DNA of 64,000 nt from CAVVJA01 sp963801715 (GCA_963801715.1 CAWDGB010000008.1:1-64000), one strand, 5' to 3'. Positions 16,338 to 25,774 are shown, numbered from the stretch's first letter. The notes: a model not told the origin generated them from the sequence alone. Numbers and translations: made by a program.

Positions 16338-16856
16338 CTAGCAGCGGTTCGAGACCGAGTCGGAAGTGATGGGATCTCCGGTTGAGGTGATGCCGGAGGC
16401 CTGAATGCTGGTGATGGCGTCCGGGCCCGGGTCACCGCATACCAGAAACAGCCGCATGTCCAGGCCCCCGTCCTTGCCCACCAGGAACGAGGGTGTGGGT
16501 GTGACTACTACGCCGTTTCGTTGAACTTCTCTCACGGCTACGTCACTGAGCGGCTCGAGGCTGACACCAGTGACGGATCCCCAACACGATTCCCCAGGAC
16601 CGCCGCAATCGGGGGTCGGCGCCGTGTAGATGTCCGCCAGGACGAACAGCCTGGACGGGAGAGGGGTAGGCACGCCCTTGGCTCCGCTGCTGACACACTC
16701 CCCCCTGTTGCGGAAAGCCCCAGTCAGAACACTCTGCTTGCACAGCTCGACATTGGCCTTGTTCCCGCCCTTTGCTGCCGCAGCAGGTCCAGCGAAGCCT
16801 GCACCGACCAGCAGCGCCACCGAGGCGACGACCAACAAGCGCATCAACGGCTTCAC
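16338..16856 (-). CDS. Secreted protein of unknown function
   Basis: A 172-residue protein with a clear signal peptide (VKPLMRLLVVASVALLVGAG, cleavage near AAAA) and a mature part with six Cys, suggesting disulfide-stabilised extracellular folding. The N-terminal mature stretch KGGNKANVELCKQ followed by GAF-N-RGECVS resembles short conserved extracellular actinobacterial proteins, but I cannot name a family. The start GTG 16856 is preceded by GGGGGAGGT. Its neighbours run in other operons. Confidence 0.7.
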   Translation of the reverse strand: MKPLMRLLVVASVALLVGAGFAGPAAAAKGGNKANVELCKQSVLTGAFRNRGECVSSGAKGVPTPLPSRLFVLADIYTAPTPDCGGPGESCWGSVTGVSLEPLSDVAVREVQRNGVVVTPTPSFLVGKDGGLDMRLFLVCGDPGPDAITSIQASGITSTGDPITSDSVSNRC

Positions 16857-16964
16857 TTGAACCTCCCCCGGTGGCGCTCGCTGCGAGGCTAACTCCGGGA
16901 GCAATCGAAGGCAACGGGTCCACAATGTGGAGGCTCGCCGCCCGCTGCTTCGTCACAGTCATCA

Positions 16965-17417
16965 TCAGATAGGAAGGGCGCCGCCCGCCTTGACCATCTT
17001 CATCGTGAACTGCGAGTTGACGCGGGCGAGACCGGGTAGCTCGGCGAGCTGGTTCATGTAGAACGCCTCATAGGCGGCCTGGTCGGCCACCGCGACACGC
17101 ACCACGTAGTCGGGCAGGCCGAACATGCGGCGGCACTCGACGATCGCGTCGAGGGCGGCAATTCCCGCCTCGAAGGCATCAACCGTGGCGCGATCTTTGA
17201 GGGTTAGCTCGACGTGCACGGTGACCTCGAATCCGCGACCGACCGCAGCGGGATCTATGTCCGCGTGGTAGCCCCGGATGACGCCGGCCTGCTCAAGTGC
17301 CCGGACCCGGCGTAGGCACGGGGAGGGCGAGAGCCGAACACGCTCAGCGAGCTCGACATTCGTGAGCCGCCCGTCGGCCTGGAGCTGACGCAGAATTGCG
17401 CGATCTAAGGCGTCCAT
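16965..17417 (-). CDS. Lrp/AsnC family transcriptional regulator
   Basis: A 150-residue regulator. The N-terminal winged HTH (MDALDRAILRQLQADGRLTN, then LSPSPCLRRVRALE) is followed by the RAM ligand-binding domain (VTVHVELTLKDR, GLPDYVVRVAVADQ). It is divergent from azlCD with a 79-base intergenic region containing two direct TAGCGCGC repeats, so it probably controls amino-acid export, sensing a branched-chain or similar amino acid. ATG 17417 fits the family start. Confidence 0.92.
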   Translation of the reverse strand: MDALDRAILRQLQADGRLTNVELAERVRLSPSPCLRRVRALEQAGVIRGYHADIDPAAVGRGFEVTVHVELTLKDRATVDAFEAGIAALDAIVECRRMFGLPDYVVRVAVADQAAYEAFYMNQLAELPGLARVNSQFTMKMVKAGGALPI

Positions 17418-17444
17418 TGGCAGATTATGCCGCAAAGAATAGAT

Positions 17445-17475
17445 TAGCGCGCAACAAAGCAAGGAAATAGCGCGC
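17445..17475. promoter_or_regulatory. Candidate Lrp operator between lrp and azlC
   Basis: Direct repeats TAGCGCGC at 17445-17452 and 17468-17475 (23-base period, about two helical turns). TATAAC (17480-17485) is a plausible azlC -10 only 12 bases before its ATG, so the azlC leader would be very short. Confidence 0.45.
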
Positions 17476-17496
17476 CTTTATAACTATCCTCGCGTT

Positions 17497-18195
17497 ATGC
17501 CCACCACGGTTGAGAAAATGTCGAGCCGGACGCTCCGTGATGCGGCCGGCATCGGGATCGCGGTTGGCGTATACGGCGTCTCCTTCGGCGTTCTCGCGGT
17601 GGCGGCCGGGCTGAGCCCGGCCCAGGCGTGTGTCATGTCGATGCTTGTGTTCACCGGCGCGTCTCAGTTCGCGTTCGTCGGCGTGCTTGCCGGCGGAGGT
17701 GGAGCACTCGCGGCGATAGGCCCCGCCGTCGTGCTAGCCCTGCGTAACGCCGCCTATGGCCTGTCGCTCCTCCCGATCCTGCCGGGACGGCTCCGCGATC
17801 GCGCGATCGTCGCGCAGCTGGTGATCGACGAGAGCACCGCGATGGCGCGGGCACAGGACGAACCGCGCGCAGCGTGGCGTGCCTTCCTGGCCACCGGTCT
17901 CAGCGTCTGGCTGTGCTGGAATGCCGGCACGCTCGCGGGCGCACTGCTGGGCGGCGGGCTTGGCGACCCACGCTCGCTCGGCCTCGACGCGATGTTCCCG
18001 GCAGCGTTTCTCGCGCTCCTGGCGCCGCAGCTGCGCCGTCCGGGCGCGCCCGTCGCTGCGGTCGCAGGGGCCATGATCGCCGTCGCGGTGCTTCCGTTCG
18101 CCCCAGCCGGCGTGCCCGTGATCGCGGCGCTCGCCGGCGTCGTACCAGGCGTGCTCGTGGCCCGAGGCGTCGACGCAGGAAGCGCCGAGGCATGA
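17497..18195 (+). CDS. azlC: AzlC family branched-chain amino-acid exporter, large subunit
   Basis: A 232-residue integral membrane protein with GIAVGVYGVSFGVLAVAAG, the MSMLVFTGASQFAFVGVLAG signature and LRNAAYGLSLLP typical of AzlC. With AzlD it exports branched-chain amino acids or analogues. The stop overlaps the azlD ATG (ATGA). Control by the divergent Lrp gene is inferred from arrangement and repeats. Confidence 0.93.
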   Translation: MPTTVEKMSSRTLRDAAGIGIAVGVYGVSFGVLAVAAGLSPAQACVMSMLVFTGASQFAFVGVLAGGGGALAAIGPAVVLALRNAAYGLSLLPILPGRLRDRAIVAQLVIDESTAMARAQDEPRAAWRAFLATGLSVWLCWNAGTLAGALLGGGLGDPRSLGLDAMFPAAFLALLAPQLRRPGAPVAAVAGAMIAVAVLPFAPAGVPVIAALAGVVPGVLVARGVDAGSAEA

Positions 18196-18494
18196 GCTGG
18201 ACTCTGCTCTTGGCACTGGGGGGCGCCTCGTATGCGTTGAAGGCGGTCGGTCCTGTTCTCACGGGCGGCCGGGAGCTCGGGCCCCGAGTCCGCCGAACGC
18301 TCGACCTGGTCGCGGTGCCGCTGCTAGCTGCGCTGATTCTTGTCCAGACGCTCGGCAACGGCCACCGGCTCGGGCTCGACGCCCGCGTGCCGGCGCTCGC
18401 CGTCGCCGCCGTCCTGGTCTGGCGGCGGGCACCATTCCTGCTCGTGGTACTCGCGGCGGCCGGCACAGCAGCGCTCTTGCGCGCACTCGGCTGA
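18192..18494 (+). CDS. azlD: AzlD family branched-chain amino-acid exporter, small subunit
   Basis: A 100-residue protein with about four membrane helices; GGASYALKAVGPVL and VPLLAALILVQTL match AzlD. The ATG at 18192 overlaps the azlC TGA. It obligately pairs with AzlC in characterised systems. Confidence 0.92.
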   Translation: MSWTLLLALGGASYALKAVGPVLTGGRELGPRVRRTLDLVAVPLLAALILVQTLGNGHRLGLDARVPALAVAAVLVWRRAPFLLVVLAAAGTAALLRALG

Positions 18495-18498
18495 CCTG

Positions 18499-18531
18499 GC
18501 CCTGACGAGGAATCGTCTATCAGGTCAGGGC
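18499..18531. terminator. Candidate bidirectional terminator
   Basis: Perfect 8-bp inverted repeat GCCCTGAC/GTCAGGGC with a 17-base loop between convergent azlD and the MDR gene, overlapping the latter's stop codon. There is no T-tract, as is common in high-GC actinobacteria. Confidence 0.4.
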
Positions 18532-19497
18532 AACAACAACACGGTGCCGGATGCCTGCGTCGACAAGGTCGTGCGCTTCGGCGACGTGTTCGAGCGGAAG
18601 CGTCTTGCCGATAGTTATCGACAGCGCGCCATCGCGGGCGGCGGCAGTGAGGTCTGTGGCGGCCTGTTCCTTGGCCTCGCTGGGGAAGTCGTCGCTGCCG
18701 AGCAGGCGGATGGTCATGTTGCTGAAGAGCATGGGCCAGAAGGGGAAGGTGGGTCGGTCTTGCCGGCTGGCGTATGCGGCGATGACCGTACCGGTCTTGC
18801 CCACGGTGGCGTCGAGATCGACATTGTCCGAAAGGGCGACCTCGATGATCCGGTCGACGCCGTCCGGCGCGACGGCCCGGATGTCGGCAGCGGGATCAGG
18901 CCGGTCGAGCGGGACGACGTGGTCGACCGCCAGCGAATCCACCTCAATCAGGTCGTTGCTGCTCCGGACCGTGCCGATGACGGTGGCCGCGCCCCAGCGA
19001 GCGAGCTGGGCGGCCAGGCCTCCGACGCCTCCCAGCACGCCGTGCACCAGCACCGTCGCACCGGCGATCGGCCCGTCACCGAACACCGCCCGATGAGCAG
19101 TGATGCCAGGAATGCCAAGGCACGCGCCGACGTCATCAGGCACATCATCGGGTAGGTCGACGGCGAGTTGCTCGGGGACGACGGTGTACTGGGCCGCGGT
19201 ACCGAAGGGTCGGTAGGACTGCGCGCCGTACACCCACACCCGACGCCCGACTCGATCGCCTGCGACACCCTCGCCGACGGCGTCGACGACCCCAGCTGCG
19301 TCGCTATGCGGGATGACTCGTGGGTAGGGCATTGATGACCCCAGCCAGCCACGGCGCTTTTTCGTGTCTCCGGGATTCACCCCGGAGTACCGCACGCGCA
19401 CTCGGACCTCGCGGGGCCCCGGCTCCTGTTCGGGCAGCTGCCCAACCTGCAGCACGTCGCCGGCCGGTCCCTGACGGTCGTACCAGACTGCGCGCAC
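18520..19497 (-). CDS. MDR-family quinone reductase-like oxidoreductase
   Basis: A 325-residue medium-chain dehydrogenase/reductase: MRAVWYDRQGPAGDVLQVG start, GVNPGDTKKRRGW, HSDAAGVVDAVG, and the nucleotide loop HGVLGGVGGLAAQLARW. The zinc ligands of alcohol dehydrogenases are missing, placing it with the NADPH:quinone reductase group. Substrate unknown. It lies 9 bases downstream of the broken YoaK-family gene on the same strand. Confidence 0.87.
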   Translation of the reverse strand: MRAVWYDRQGPAGDVLQVGQLPEQEPGPREVRVRVRYSGVNPGDTKKRRGWLGSSMPYPRVIPHSDAAGVVDAVGEGVAGDRVGRRVWVYGAQSYRPFGTAAQYTVVPEQLAVDLPDDVPDDVGACLGIPGITAHRAVFGDGPIAGATVLVHGVLGGVGGLAAQLARWGAATVIGTVRSSNDLIEVDSLAVDHVVPLDRPDPAADIRAVAPDGVDRIIEVALSDNVDLDATVGKTGTVIAAYASRQDRPTFPFWPMLFSNMTIRLLGSDDFPSEAKEQAATDLTAAARDGALSITIGKTLPLEHVAEAHDLVDAGIRHRVVVALT

Positions 19498-19506
19498 GGC
19501 TCCTCC

Positions 19507-20326
19507 TCACGCTGGTTCTTCGGCACCTGCCTCCACTGGAGCGTTGGCGGCTCGGCGTTCCAGCTGGCGAGTTTCGTGGACAAGGGCGACGAGCGTGATG
19601 AGCAGTACGCCGGCCGCGATGGCCACCGCAGGCGGCGCCCAAATTGTTGGTGCAGATCGCTCCGATGATTGCTCCCCCGACAAAGGCGACCACCACAGCG
19701 CCAAAGTTGCCGGCGTGCCGTCTCGCTGACGGATCGCGGTCCATGATCCACTGATACGTGGCAGCTGTCGCGGTGCGTAGGTTTCCGGTCGCCAGCAGCG
19801 TGTTGTATGGGGCGTCGACCAACATCCGAGAGCTTGACCACTGGATGGAGGCAGCGAAGGCAACGGGAACGGTGACCAATAGCGCTGGCGCGCCATCGGG
19901 CAAGCTCGCAACCGCCGCCAGAATGACAATTTCGGCGCCGAGCGCCACCCGCAGCGGTCGGCGTACCTGGCGGCGGACCCGCGGTCGAGCCAACGTTTCC
20001 GTAGCGACGACGCCGACCATGAATGCGGCGATCGGTATCAAGCGTAAGAGGGCCGCATGCCATTGACGCGAAGCGGCCTCGACGCTGAACACGACAATAT
20101 TTCCGGTCTGCGCGTTCGCGAAGACGGCGTGTCCAACAAAGGTATATGCGTCGAGGAAGCCACCCACGGCCGTGAGCAAAACTCCAATGGCCAAAGTCTC
20201 GTTCCGAGTTCTGATACTGGTCACCTCGCAAGAGTTCATGGAAGCGTCGCGCGGTTCAAGAGTCACCTCGACATTCCGCGCGCCTAGTGCCGAGGCCTCG
20301 ATGGGTCGAAGCACCGCATTGATCAT
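19507..20326 (-). pseudogene. YoaK/DUF1275-family membrane protein, frameshifted
   Basis: The first about 225 residues match DUF1275 (GGFLDAYTFVGHAVFANAQ-TGN, then SSRMLVDAPYNTLLATGNLR, GAIIGAICTNNLG). The frame then turns into an Arg-rich non-protein sequence, while a frame one base ahead continues with the expected last helix and tail (VAIAAGVLLITLVALVHETR) to a stop at 19507. Skipping one base around 19625-19650 restores a full-length protein. It is either a recent inactivating insertion or a sequencing error. Function of the family is not firmly known (membrane transporter-like). Confidence 0.75.
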
Positions 20327-20447
20327 CTGGGTATTTCACCTTTGTGCGGTTGGTGGGGACCAGCGTGGAGAACGTGGTCTTCCTCCGACGCATTGCGGCG
20401 ATCCGCCGCTACTACGCGACGCTCGACACCCGCTACTACCGCAGCGT

Positions 20448-20462
20448 ATACACTGAGTGTAT
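20448..20462 (+). promoter_or_regulatory. PadR-type operator
   Basis: Perfect 15-bp palindrome ATACACT-G-AGTGTAT ending 9 bases before the padR ATG and overlapping the probable -10. The form is characteristic of PadR-family operators, implying autoregulation of the padR-ABC operon. Confidence 0.65.
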
Positions 20463-20471
20463 TGTCGAGGC

Positions 20472-20996
20472 ATGACGGTTCCGCTGACTCTGCTCAGCCT
20501 GCTCGAGCGCCAACCTAGCCACGGCTATGACCTCAAGCGCGACTACGACGCCTACTTCGGCCGCGGCAAGCCACTGCCGTTCGGCCAGGTCTATGCGACG
20601 CTCGCCCGGCTCGCCCGCGATGGGAAAGTATTGGCCGCCGACACCGAGCCAGGCGGGGGGCCGGACCGCAAGCGGTATGTGATCACCGACCAGGGCGTCA
20701 CCGAGGTCGGGGCGTGGCTCACCGAGGCGGTCCCGCCCGAGCCGAACCTACAGTCGGTGCTGTTCGTCAAGGTCGTGCTAGCGCTGATGTCCGGCCGCTC
20801 GGCCGAGCACTATCTGGACATCCAACGCGCGGCGCACCTGAAGCGGATGCGCGAGCTGACCGAGCTGAAGCGAACCGGCTCGATCATCGACGCCTTGCTC
20901 GCCGACTACGGCCTGTTCCACCTGGAGGCCGACCTGCGCTGGATCGAGCTCACTGCCTCTCGGCTGGACGCTCTCGCCAAGGAGCTGACGTCGTGA
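20472..20996 (+). CDS. PadR family transcriptional regulator
   Basis: A 174-residue repressor. The winged HTH (LTLLSLLERQPSHGYDLKRD, LPFGQVYATLARLARDGKV) is followed by the helical dimerisation region of the PadR/Vir_act_alpha_C type. ATG 20472 is just downstream of a perfect palindrome. The stop overlaps the next gene (GTGATG, 20993-20998), which encodes an ABC ATPase followed by an FtsX-type permease. This is a common arrangement in which PadR represses a drug- or peptide-responsive ABC exporter. Confidence 0.92.
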   Translation: MTVPLTLLSLLERQPSHGYDLKRDYDAYFGRGKPLPFGQVYATLARLARDGKVLAADTEPGGGPDRKRYVITDQGVTEVGAWLTEAVPPEPNLQSVLFVKVVLALMSGRSAEHYLDIQRAAHLKRMRELTELKRTGSIIDALLADYGLFHLEADLRWIELTASRLDALAKELTS

Positions 20997-21667
20997 TGCT
21001 CGAGGCACATGAGATCACTTTCTCGTTCGGGCATACGCTGGCGCTCCGCGGCGCGTCCCTCATGGTCTACCCCGGAGAGATCCTCGCCGTGATGGGCCCG
21101 AGCGGATCGGGCAAGTCGACACTGTTGCACTGCCTCGCCGGCATTCTTGTGCCGGACAGCGGCGAGATCACCTTTGCCGGCCAGCGTCTTGACACGATGG
21201 ATGAGGGCGCGCGCAGCGCGCTGCGCCGGGATCGGTTCGGCTTTGTGTTCCAGTTCGGCCAGCTGGTGCCGGAGTTGACCGCCCAGGAGAACGTGGCGCT
21301 TCCGCTGTTACTCGGCGGAACGTCGCGGTCTGCGGCAATGGGAGAAGCGGCGACGTGGTTCGGCCGTCTCGGTCTGGACGGACTCGAGCGACGCCGGTCG
21401 GGGGAGTTGTCCGGCGGGGAAGCACAGCGGGTCGCGCTGGCCCGAGGGCTCGTCAGCCGCCCGGAGGTGCTGTTCGCTGACGAACCAACGGGCGCGCTGG
21501 ACTCCCTGTCCGGCGAGCAAGTTATGGAGCTGCTCACCGCTACCGCCCGCGAGCAGAGCACCACCGTTGTGCTGGTCACCCACGAACCGCGGGTCGCCGC
21601 ATACGCCGATCGCGAGGTCATCGTGCGCGACGGCCGGGTCACGGCCCCCGTGTGGGTGGCCCCGTGA
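20996..21667 (+). CDS. ABC transporter ATP-binding protein, MacB/LolD type
   Basis: A 223-residue ATPase with Walker A GPSGSGKST, the Q-loop in FVFQFGQLVPELTAQEN, signature LSGGEAQRVALARGL, Walker B VLFADEPTGALD and H-loop VTHEP. It pairs with the downstream FtsX-like permease. The start may be ATG 20996 or the adjacent GTG 20993; both overlap the padR stop. The stop overlaps the permease GTG (GTGA). Confidence 0.93.
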   Translation: MLEAHEITFSFGHTLALRGASLMVYPGEILAVMGPSGSGKSTLLHCLAGILVPDSGEITFAGQRLDTMDEGARSALRRDRFGFVFQFGQLVPELTAQENVALPLLLGGTSRSAAMGEAATWFGRLGLDGLERRRSGELSGGEAQRVALARGLVSRPEVLFADEPTGALDSLSGEQVMELLTATAREQSTTVVLVTHEPRVAAYADREVIVRDGRVTAPVWVAP

Positions 21668-23907
21668 TCCGGCTTGCGCTACGACTCACTGTTGCCGGTG
21701 GCCGGGAGGCGCTGACCCGGCTCGTCGCGATCGTCCTCGCGGTCGCGATAGGCGTGACGCTGCTGCTTGCAACCCTCGCCGGGATCAACGCGATCAACGG
21801 GCAGAACGCGAGATACGCCTGGCTCGAGACCGGTTTCACGCCCGAGTCACGGACCGCGGCACAAGGCGCCGACCCGCTGTGGTGGCAGATCACCGGCGAC
21901 ACCTACGACGGCAAGACCGTCGCTCGCGTGGACGTCGCCCCAACCGGGCCGAGTGCCCCGATCCCACCAGGCATCGCGCGTCTGCCCGGGCCAGGCGAGT
22001 TCTACGCGTCGCCCGCGATGAGTACTTTGCTGCGCACGACGCCGGCGGCGCAACTTGGCGACCGGTACGGCGGCCGGCAAGTCGGCACGATCGCGAACTC
22101 CGCCCTGCCCGCGCCGGACTCGCTCATCATCGTCATCGGGCGAACCGTGGCCGACCTTTCGCACAGCGGCCTCGCCGACCGTGTCACCGCTATCTCGACC
22201 ACGGTGCCGAGCAGCTGCTCCGGCTGCCCCGCCGCGATCGGCATCAATGCCAACGGCATCACCCTCGTATTGAGCGTTGTCGCGCTGGCAATCCTGTTCC
22301 CCGTGCTGATCTTGATCGCCACCGCGACGCGGTTAGCGGCAACCCGCCGCGAACAGCGCTTCGCGGCGATGCGGTTGGTGGGTGCCACACCGCGGCAGGT
22401 GTCACTCATCTCGGCGGTCGAGGCGGCCACGGCGACCCTCGCCGGTGTGGCGCTTGGCTTTCCGTTGTTCTTCACCATCCGCGCACCGCTGGCCGGCATC
22501 CCGTTCACCGGCGCGCCGTTCTTCCCGTCCGACCTGTCGCTGACGTTGGTGGACGTTCTGATCGTGGCGATCGGCTTGCCGACGGCCGCAGCGTTGGCAG
22601 CGCGGATCGCGCTGCACCGCGTGCAGATCTCACCGCTGGGGGTTACGCGGAGAGTGACGCCTCGTCCACCCCGCGCGTACCGGCTGATTCCACTGGCGGC
22701 CGGGATCATCGAGCTGGCGTACTTCACCGCGGTCGGACCACCACGCACGACCGGTGGTCAGACGATCGCTTACGTCGCCGGCTTCGGGCTGATCATCGTC
22801 GGCCTCATCTGCGCCGGCCCGTGGCTGACCATGACCGGTGCGCGCCTCACCGCGGGTCAGGCCCGGCGGCCGGCGACCCTGCTCGCGGGCCGCAGGCTGG
22901 CCGACAATCCGCAGGCAGGGTTCCGCGCGATCAGCGGTCTGGTGCTGGCGTTGTTCATCACGAGCGTGTCCATCGGCGTGATCACGACACTCATCGCCTC
23001 CGCCGGGCCGTCGAGCGGAGCGGCCGCAGGCGGCACGATGGTCAACTATTTCTGGCACGATTCTGCCGGCCGGCTTGTCAGCGCTGTGCCCTCCGTGCCG
23101 CCTCGCTTGATCAACAATCTCAGCGCTATCGACGGAGTCACGGGCGTGACGGTCATTCATCGGAACCCTGCGGTGCAGCCGGATCAGCCGGGACCGGATG
23201 GGCTCGTCCGCTGCGCGCAGCTCACCCACACGCCGGCCATCGGTAAGTGCCCGCGCGGCGCGACCGTGGTTGCGATCGACAGCACGTTCGGCAACGGATT
23301 CGGTCGAAAAGCAACCATCGACCAGGTCGTATGGCCGGCTGCTCCGATTACCCCAGAAGCCCTCGCGGCGTTGCCGGTGCATGCACTCGTCGTCGGCACA
23401 AATGGATCTACGGCGGCGGTCGAGAGTGCGCGCACGCAGCTGGAGAACGCCGTTCCTAGTCGGTTTCCTCCCGACACGCTCTCGTCGATGAGCCCGGACT
23501 CCGATCGCCTCCTCGCCGGGTACAAGCAGCTGGCCAACGTCGTGATCCTCGTCAGCCTGCCGATCGCCGGCTGCAGCCTCGCGGTCGCCGTCGCGGCGGG
23601 ACTCGCCGACCGCCGACGTCCGTTCAGCGTGCTGCGGCTGACCGGCGCGCCGCTCGCGATGTTGCGGAGGGTCGTCGCGTTGGAAACCGTCGTACCGCTC
23701 GTCCTCACCGCGGCCGCCTCGATCGCCATCGGCTTCCTGGCCGCTGCGCTGTTCCTGCGGGCCCAGCTCGACCAGACCCTCGTCGCGCCCGGTCCTCAGT
23801 ACTACCTGATCGTTGCCCTAGGGCTCGTCGCCGCGCTGGCGATTCTCGGCTCGACCTTGCCGATGTTGTCGCGGATCACCGGCCCGGAGGCGTCCCGCTT
23901 CGATTGA
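21664..23907 (+). CDS. FtsX-like ABC transporter permease
   Basis: A 747-residue membrane protein with a duplicated FtsX core. There is a first TM helix (LVAIVLAVAIGVTLLLATLA), a large extracytoplasmic domain, a TM block near 210-320 with the coupling segment RREQRFAAMRLVGATPRQV, a second copy beginning near 420, and a final TM block from about 625 with RRPFSVLRLTGAPLAMLRRV. It probably works with the upstream ATPase in antimicrobial export or envelope-stress relief; the cargo is unknown. GTG 21664 overlaps the ATPase stop. Confidence 0.9.
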   Translation: MIRLALRLTVAGGREALTRLVAIVLAVAIGVTLLLATLAGINAINGQNARYAWLETGFTPESRTAAQGADPLWWQITGDTYDGKTVARVDVAPTGPSAPIPPGIARLPGPGEFYASPAMSTLLRTTPAAQLGDRYGGRQVGTIANSALPAPDSLIIVIGRTVADLSHSGLADRVTAISTTVPSSCSGCPAAIGINANGITLVLSVVALAILFPVLILIATATRLAATRREQRFAAMRLVGATPRQVSLISAVEAATATLAGVALGFPLFFTIRAPLAGIPFTGAPFFPSDLSLTLVDVLIVAIGLPTAAALAARIALHRVQISPLGVTRRVTPRPPRAYRLIPLAAGIIELAYFTAVGPPRTTGGQTIAYVAGFGLIIVGLICAGPWLTMTGARLTAGQARRPATLLAGRRLADNPQAGFRAISGLVLALFITSVSIGVITTLIASAGPSSGAAAGGTMVNYFWHDSAGRLVSAVPSVPPRLINNLSAIDGVTGVTVIHRNPAVQPDQPGPDGLVRCAQLTHTPAIGKCPRGATVVAIDSTFGNGFGRKATIDQVVWPAAPITPEALAALPVHALVVGTNGSTAAVESARTQLENAVPSRFPPDTLSSMSPDSDRLLAGYKQLANVVILVSLPIAGCSLAVAVAAGLADRRRPFSVLRLTGAPLAMLRRVVALETVVPLVLTAAASIAIGFLAAALFLRAQLDQTLVAPGPQYYLIVALGLVAALAILGSTLPMLSRITGPEASRFD

Positions 23908-24445
23908 CGCCCGGCGTGCGTCGATAGCTTCGGCGTGTCTATCGACTGAGATCGACATTGGCGGCCAGGATGATCACCATGGCGAAGGTGACCCGGACCG
24001 ACCGAGCCGAGCCATGCAGCAGGTGCGGTGATCCGGTCGAGGTTGACGTCATCACAACGGACGGGTTGGAAGGCATAGAGACCGAGGAGGCCCGTGCCTT
24101 CCACAAGGATGACCGCACCCGCGCCGATGAATTGTGCCAGCGGGGCCGACAGCCGGCGCTGGTATAGGCAAAGCCTCTGCAGTAGAAGTCGGGTCGAGCA
24201 TCGGGGCCGAACGTCGAGCAATCAACTTCGCCTTGGCGCGTCCCGCGGGTTGGTGGGACGCGAGTCAACATCTGAGGTGATCAGGCGTCCTCACCAGTAC
24301 CACAAATGCGCGGGAAGCTGCACCAAGGCAGCCTGGGCGAGCGTGCTGGCGCGTTACTTGGCGCCTTGCCTTGCGCGTCCGACGATAATGAGGACGCTCG
24401 ACCTCTGTGCCCGCCAGGGTCAGACTTGCACTCCTCGGAGAAGTG
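23908..24445. other. Intergenic region, possible decayed membrane gene
   Basis: About 540 bases. On the minus strand, hydrophobic stretches (IGAGAVILVEGTGLLGLYAF and VTFAMVIILAANV) occur in different frames, as in a degraded membrane protein, but no family is recognisable and I do not call a gene. Start signals of the DUF2254 gene lie at the right end. Confidence 0.35.
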
Positions 24446-25774
24446 ATGAGCCATTGGGCCACGAGATTCAGGCGACGCCAGGACCTCAAAGGCAGCCTGT
24501 GGGCGCTCCCGTTATGCGGCTGCGTCATTGGTGTATTGCTGGCGCAACTGCTGCTGTGGATCGACAGCACGGTGCACATCAAGGCGCTCATGCATTATTC
24601 CTCCAGCACCGCCACCGGCGTGCTCACTGCAATTATCGGCGCCATGGTTGCCCTTCTTGGATTCGTCGTAACGATCGGCGTTCTCGTGATCCAACAGGCA
24701 ACTGCTACCTTGTCTCCTCGTTTCATGCGGCTTTGGTATCGCGACCGGCTGCAGAAGGTCGTTCTTGCTACCTTTGCCGGAACGTTCACTTATTCGTTTG
24801 CGTTGCTTCGCCGCGTCGATACGAATTCCGTCCCAGATCTTGGCGTGACCATTGCGGGAATTGCAGTCGCGGTGAGCTTGATACTGCTGCTCGTGTACCT
24901 CAATCGATTTACGCACGCATTGCGCCCGGTCGCAGTGGCGGCCATGGTTGAACAGGCAGGCGAGCGGGTGTTTGATCAGTGGCAGGGGATCCTTGCCACA
25001 CAGACTCTGAATTCTGATCACACTACGAGCGAATTCGACGCCACGGCCAAGCCACCGGTGCTATTCGAGCAGGCGGGTGCGATTCAAGCGATACACCTGA
25101 GCGGCTTGGCGGCCACGGCCACGGAACACGACTGCCTGATGGTGCTTAGCCACACTGCGGGCGACTTCGTCGCGCCCGGCGACGTATTCGTCGAGATCAG
25201 GGCCAGGACTCACGGCAAAACCTATACTTCACCCGACCCGAAACAGCTGCGCGGACTGGTCGCTCTGGGTGTCGAACGCACGATTGAGCAGGATCCTGCT
25301 TTCGCCCTTCGCATTCTCGTCGACATCGGAATCAAAGCACTGTCTCCGGCCGTGAACGACCCGACGACAACGATACAGATCCTCGATTACATCGAGATCT
25401 TCCTGCGCCGGATTTGCACCGCGGACCTGCGCGATCAGCACACATATGCCGATCCAACAGGTGTTCCACGAGTTGTGATCCCTGGACGCACCTGGGTGGA
25501 CTACCTGCAGCTGGCAGTCACTGAGATCCGAACGTATGGCACTCACTCCGTCCAGGTTTGCCGACGCTTGCGATCGCTGCTCGACGGCCTGCTTGTCGTG
25601 GCCGCGCCCGATCGGCGCGAGGCCATTCACACCGAACTTTCGCTGCTGGACGAGAGCATCACGACAGGCTTCCCCGACGCGGCTAACCAGGCGATCGCGC
25701 GCGCGAGCGACCCTCAGGGTATCGGTGCACCGGACATCGAGTGGACGCACACGCACCGTGGGCGACGCCAGTAG
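24446..25774 (+). CDS. DUF2254 family membrane protein
   Basis: A 442-residue protein with about four N-terminal membrane helices (VIGVLLAQLLLWID; TAIIGAMVALLGFVVTIGVL; later pairs up to about 165) and a soluble C-terminal part containing GIKALSPAVNDPTTTIQILD, a hallmark of DUF2254. Function unknown. ATG 24446 is preceded by GGAGAAGTG; an earlier in-frame start lacks one. The local sequence is a little richer in A/T than its neighbours. Confidence 0.85.
   Translation: MSHWATRFRRRQDLKGSLWALPLCGCVIGVLLAQLLLWIDSTVHIKALMHYSSSTATGVLTAIIGAMVALLGFVVTIGVLVIQQATATLSPRFMRLWYRDRLQKVVLATFAGTFTYSFALLRRVDTNSVPDLGVTIAGIAVAVSLILLLVYLNRFTHALRPVAVAAMVEQAGERVFDQWQGILATQTLNSDHTTSEFDATAKPPVLFEQAGAIQAIHLSGLAATATEHDCLMVLSHTAGDFVAPGDVFVEIRARTHGKTYTSPDPKQLRGLVALGVERTIEQDPAFALRILVDIGIKALSPAVNDPTTTIQILDYIEIFLRRICTADLRDQHTYADPTGVPRVVIPGRTWVDYLQLAVTEIRTYGTHSVQVCRRLRSLLDGLLVVAAPDRREAIHTELSLLDESITTGFPDAANQAIARASDPQGIGAPDIEWTHTHRGRRQ

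Noticed and set aside
21567..23246. A 559-codon open frame on the plus strand
   Set aside because: It is Arg/Asp-rich, overlaps the FtsX permease in another frame and has no domain; a high-GC shadow frame.
23958..24167. Plus-strand frame with CSRCGDP, as a zinc-ribbon protein
   Set aside because: Only one Cys pair, no start context, and no second pair to complete a ribbon.
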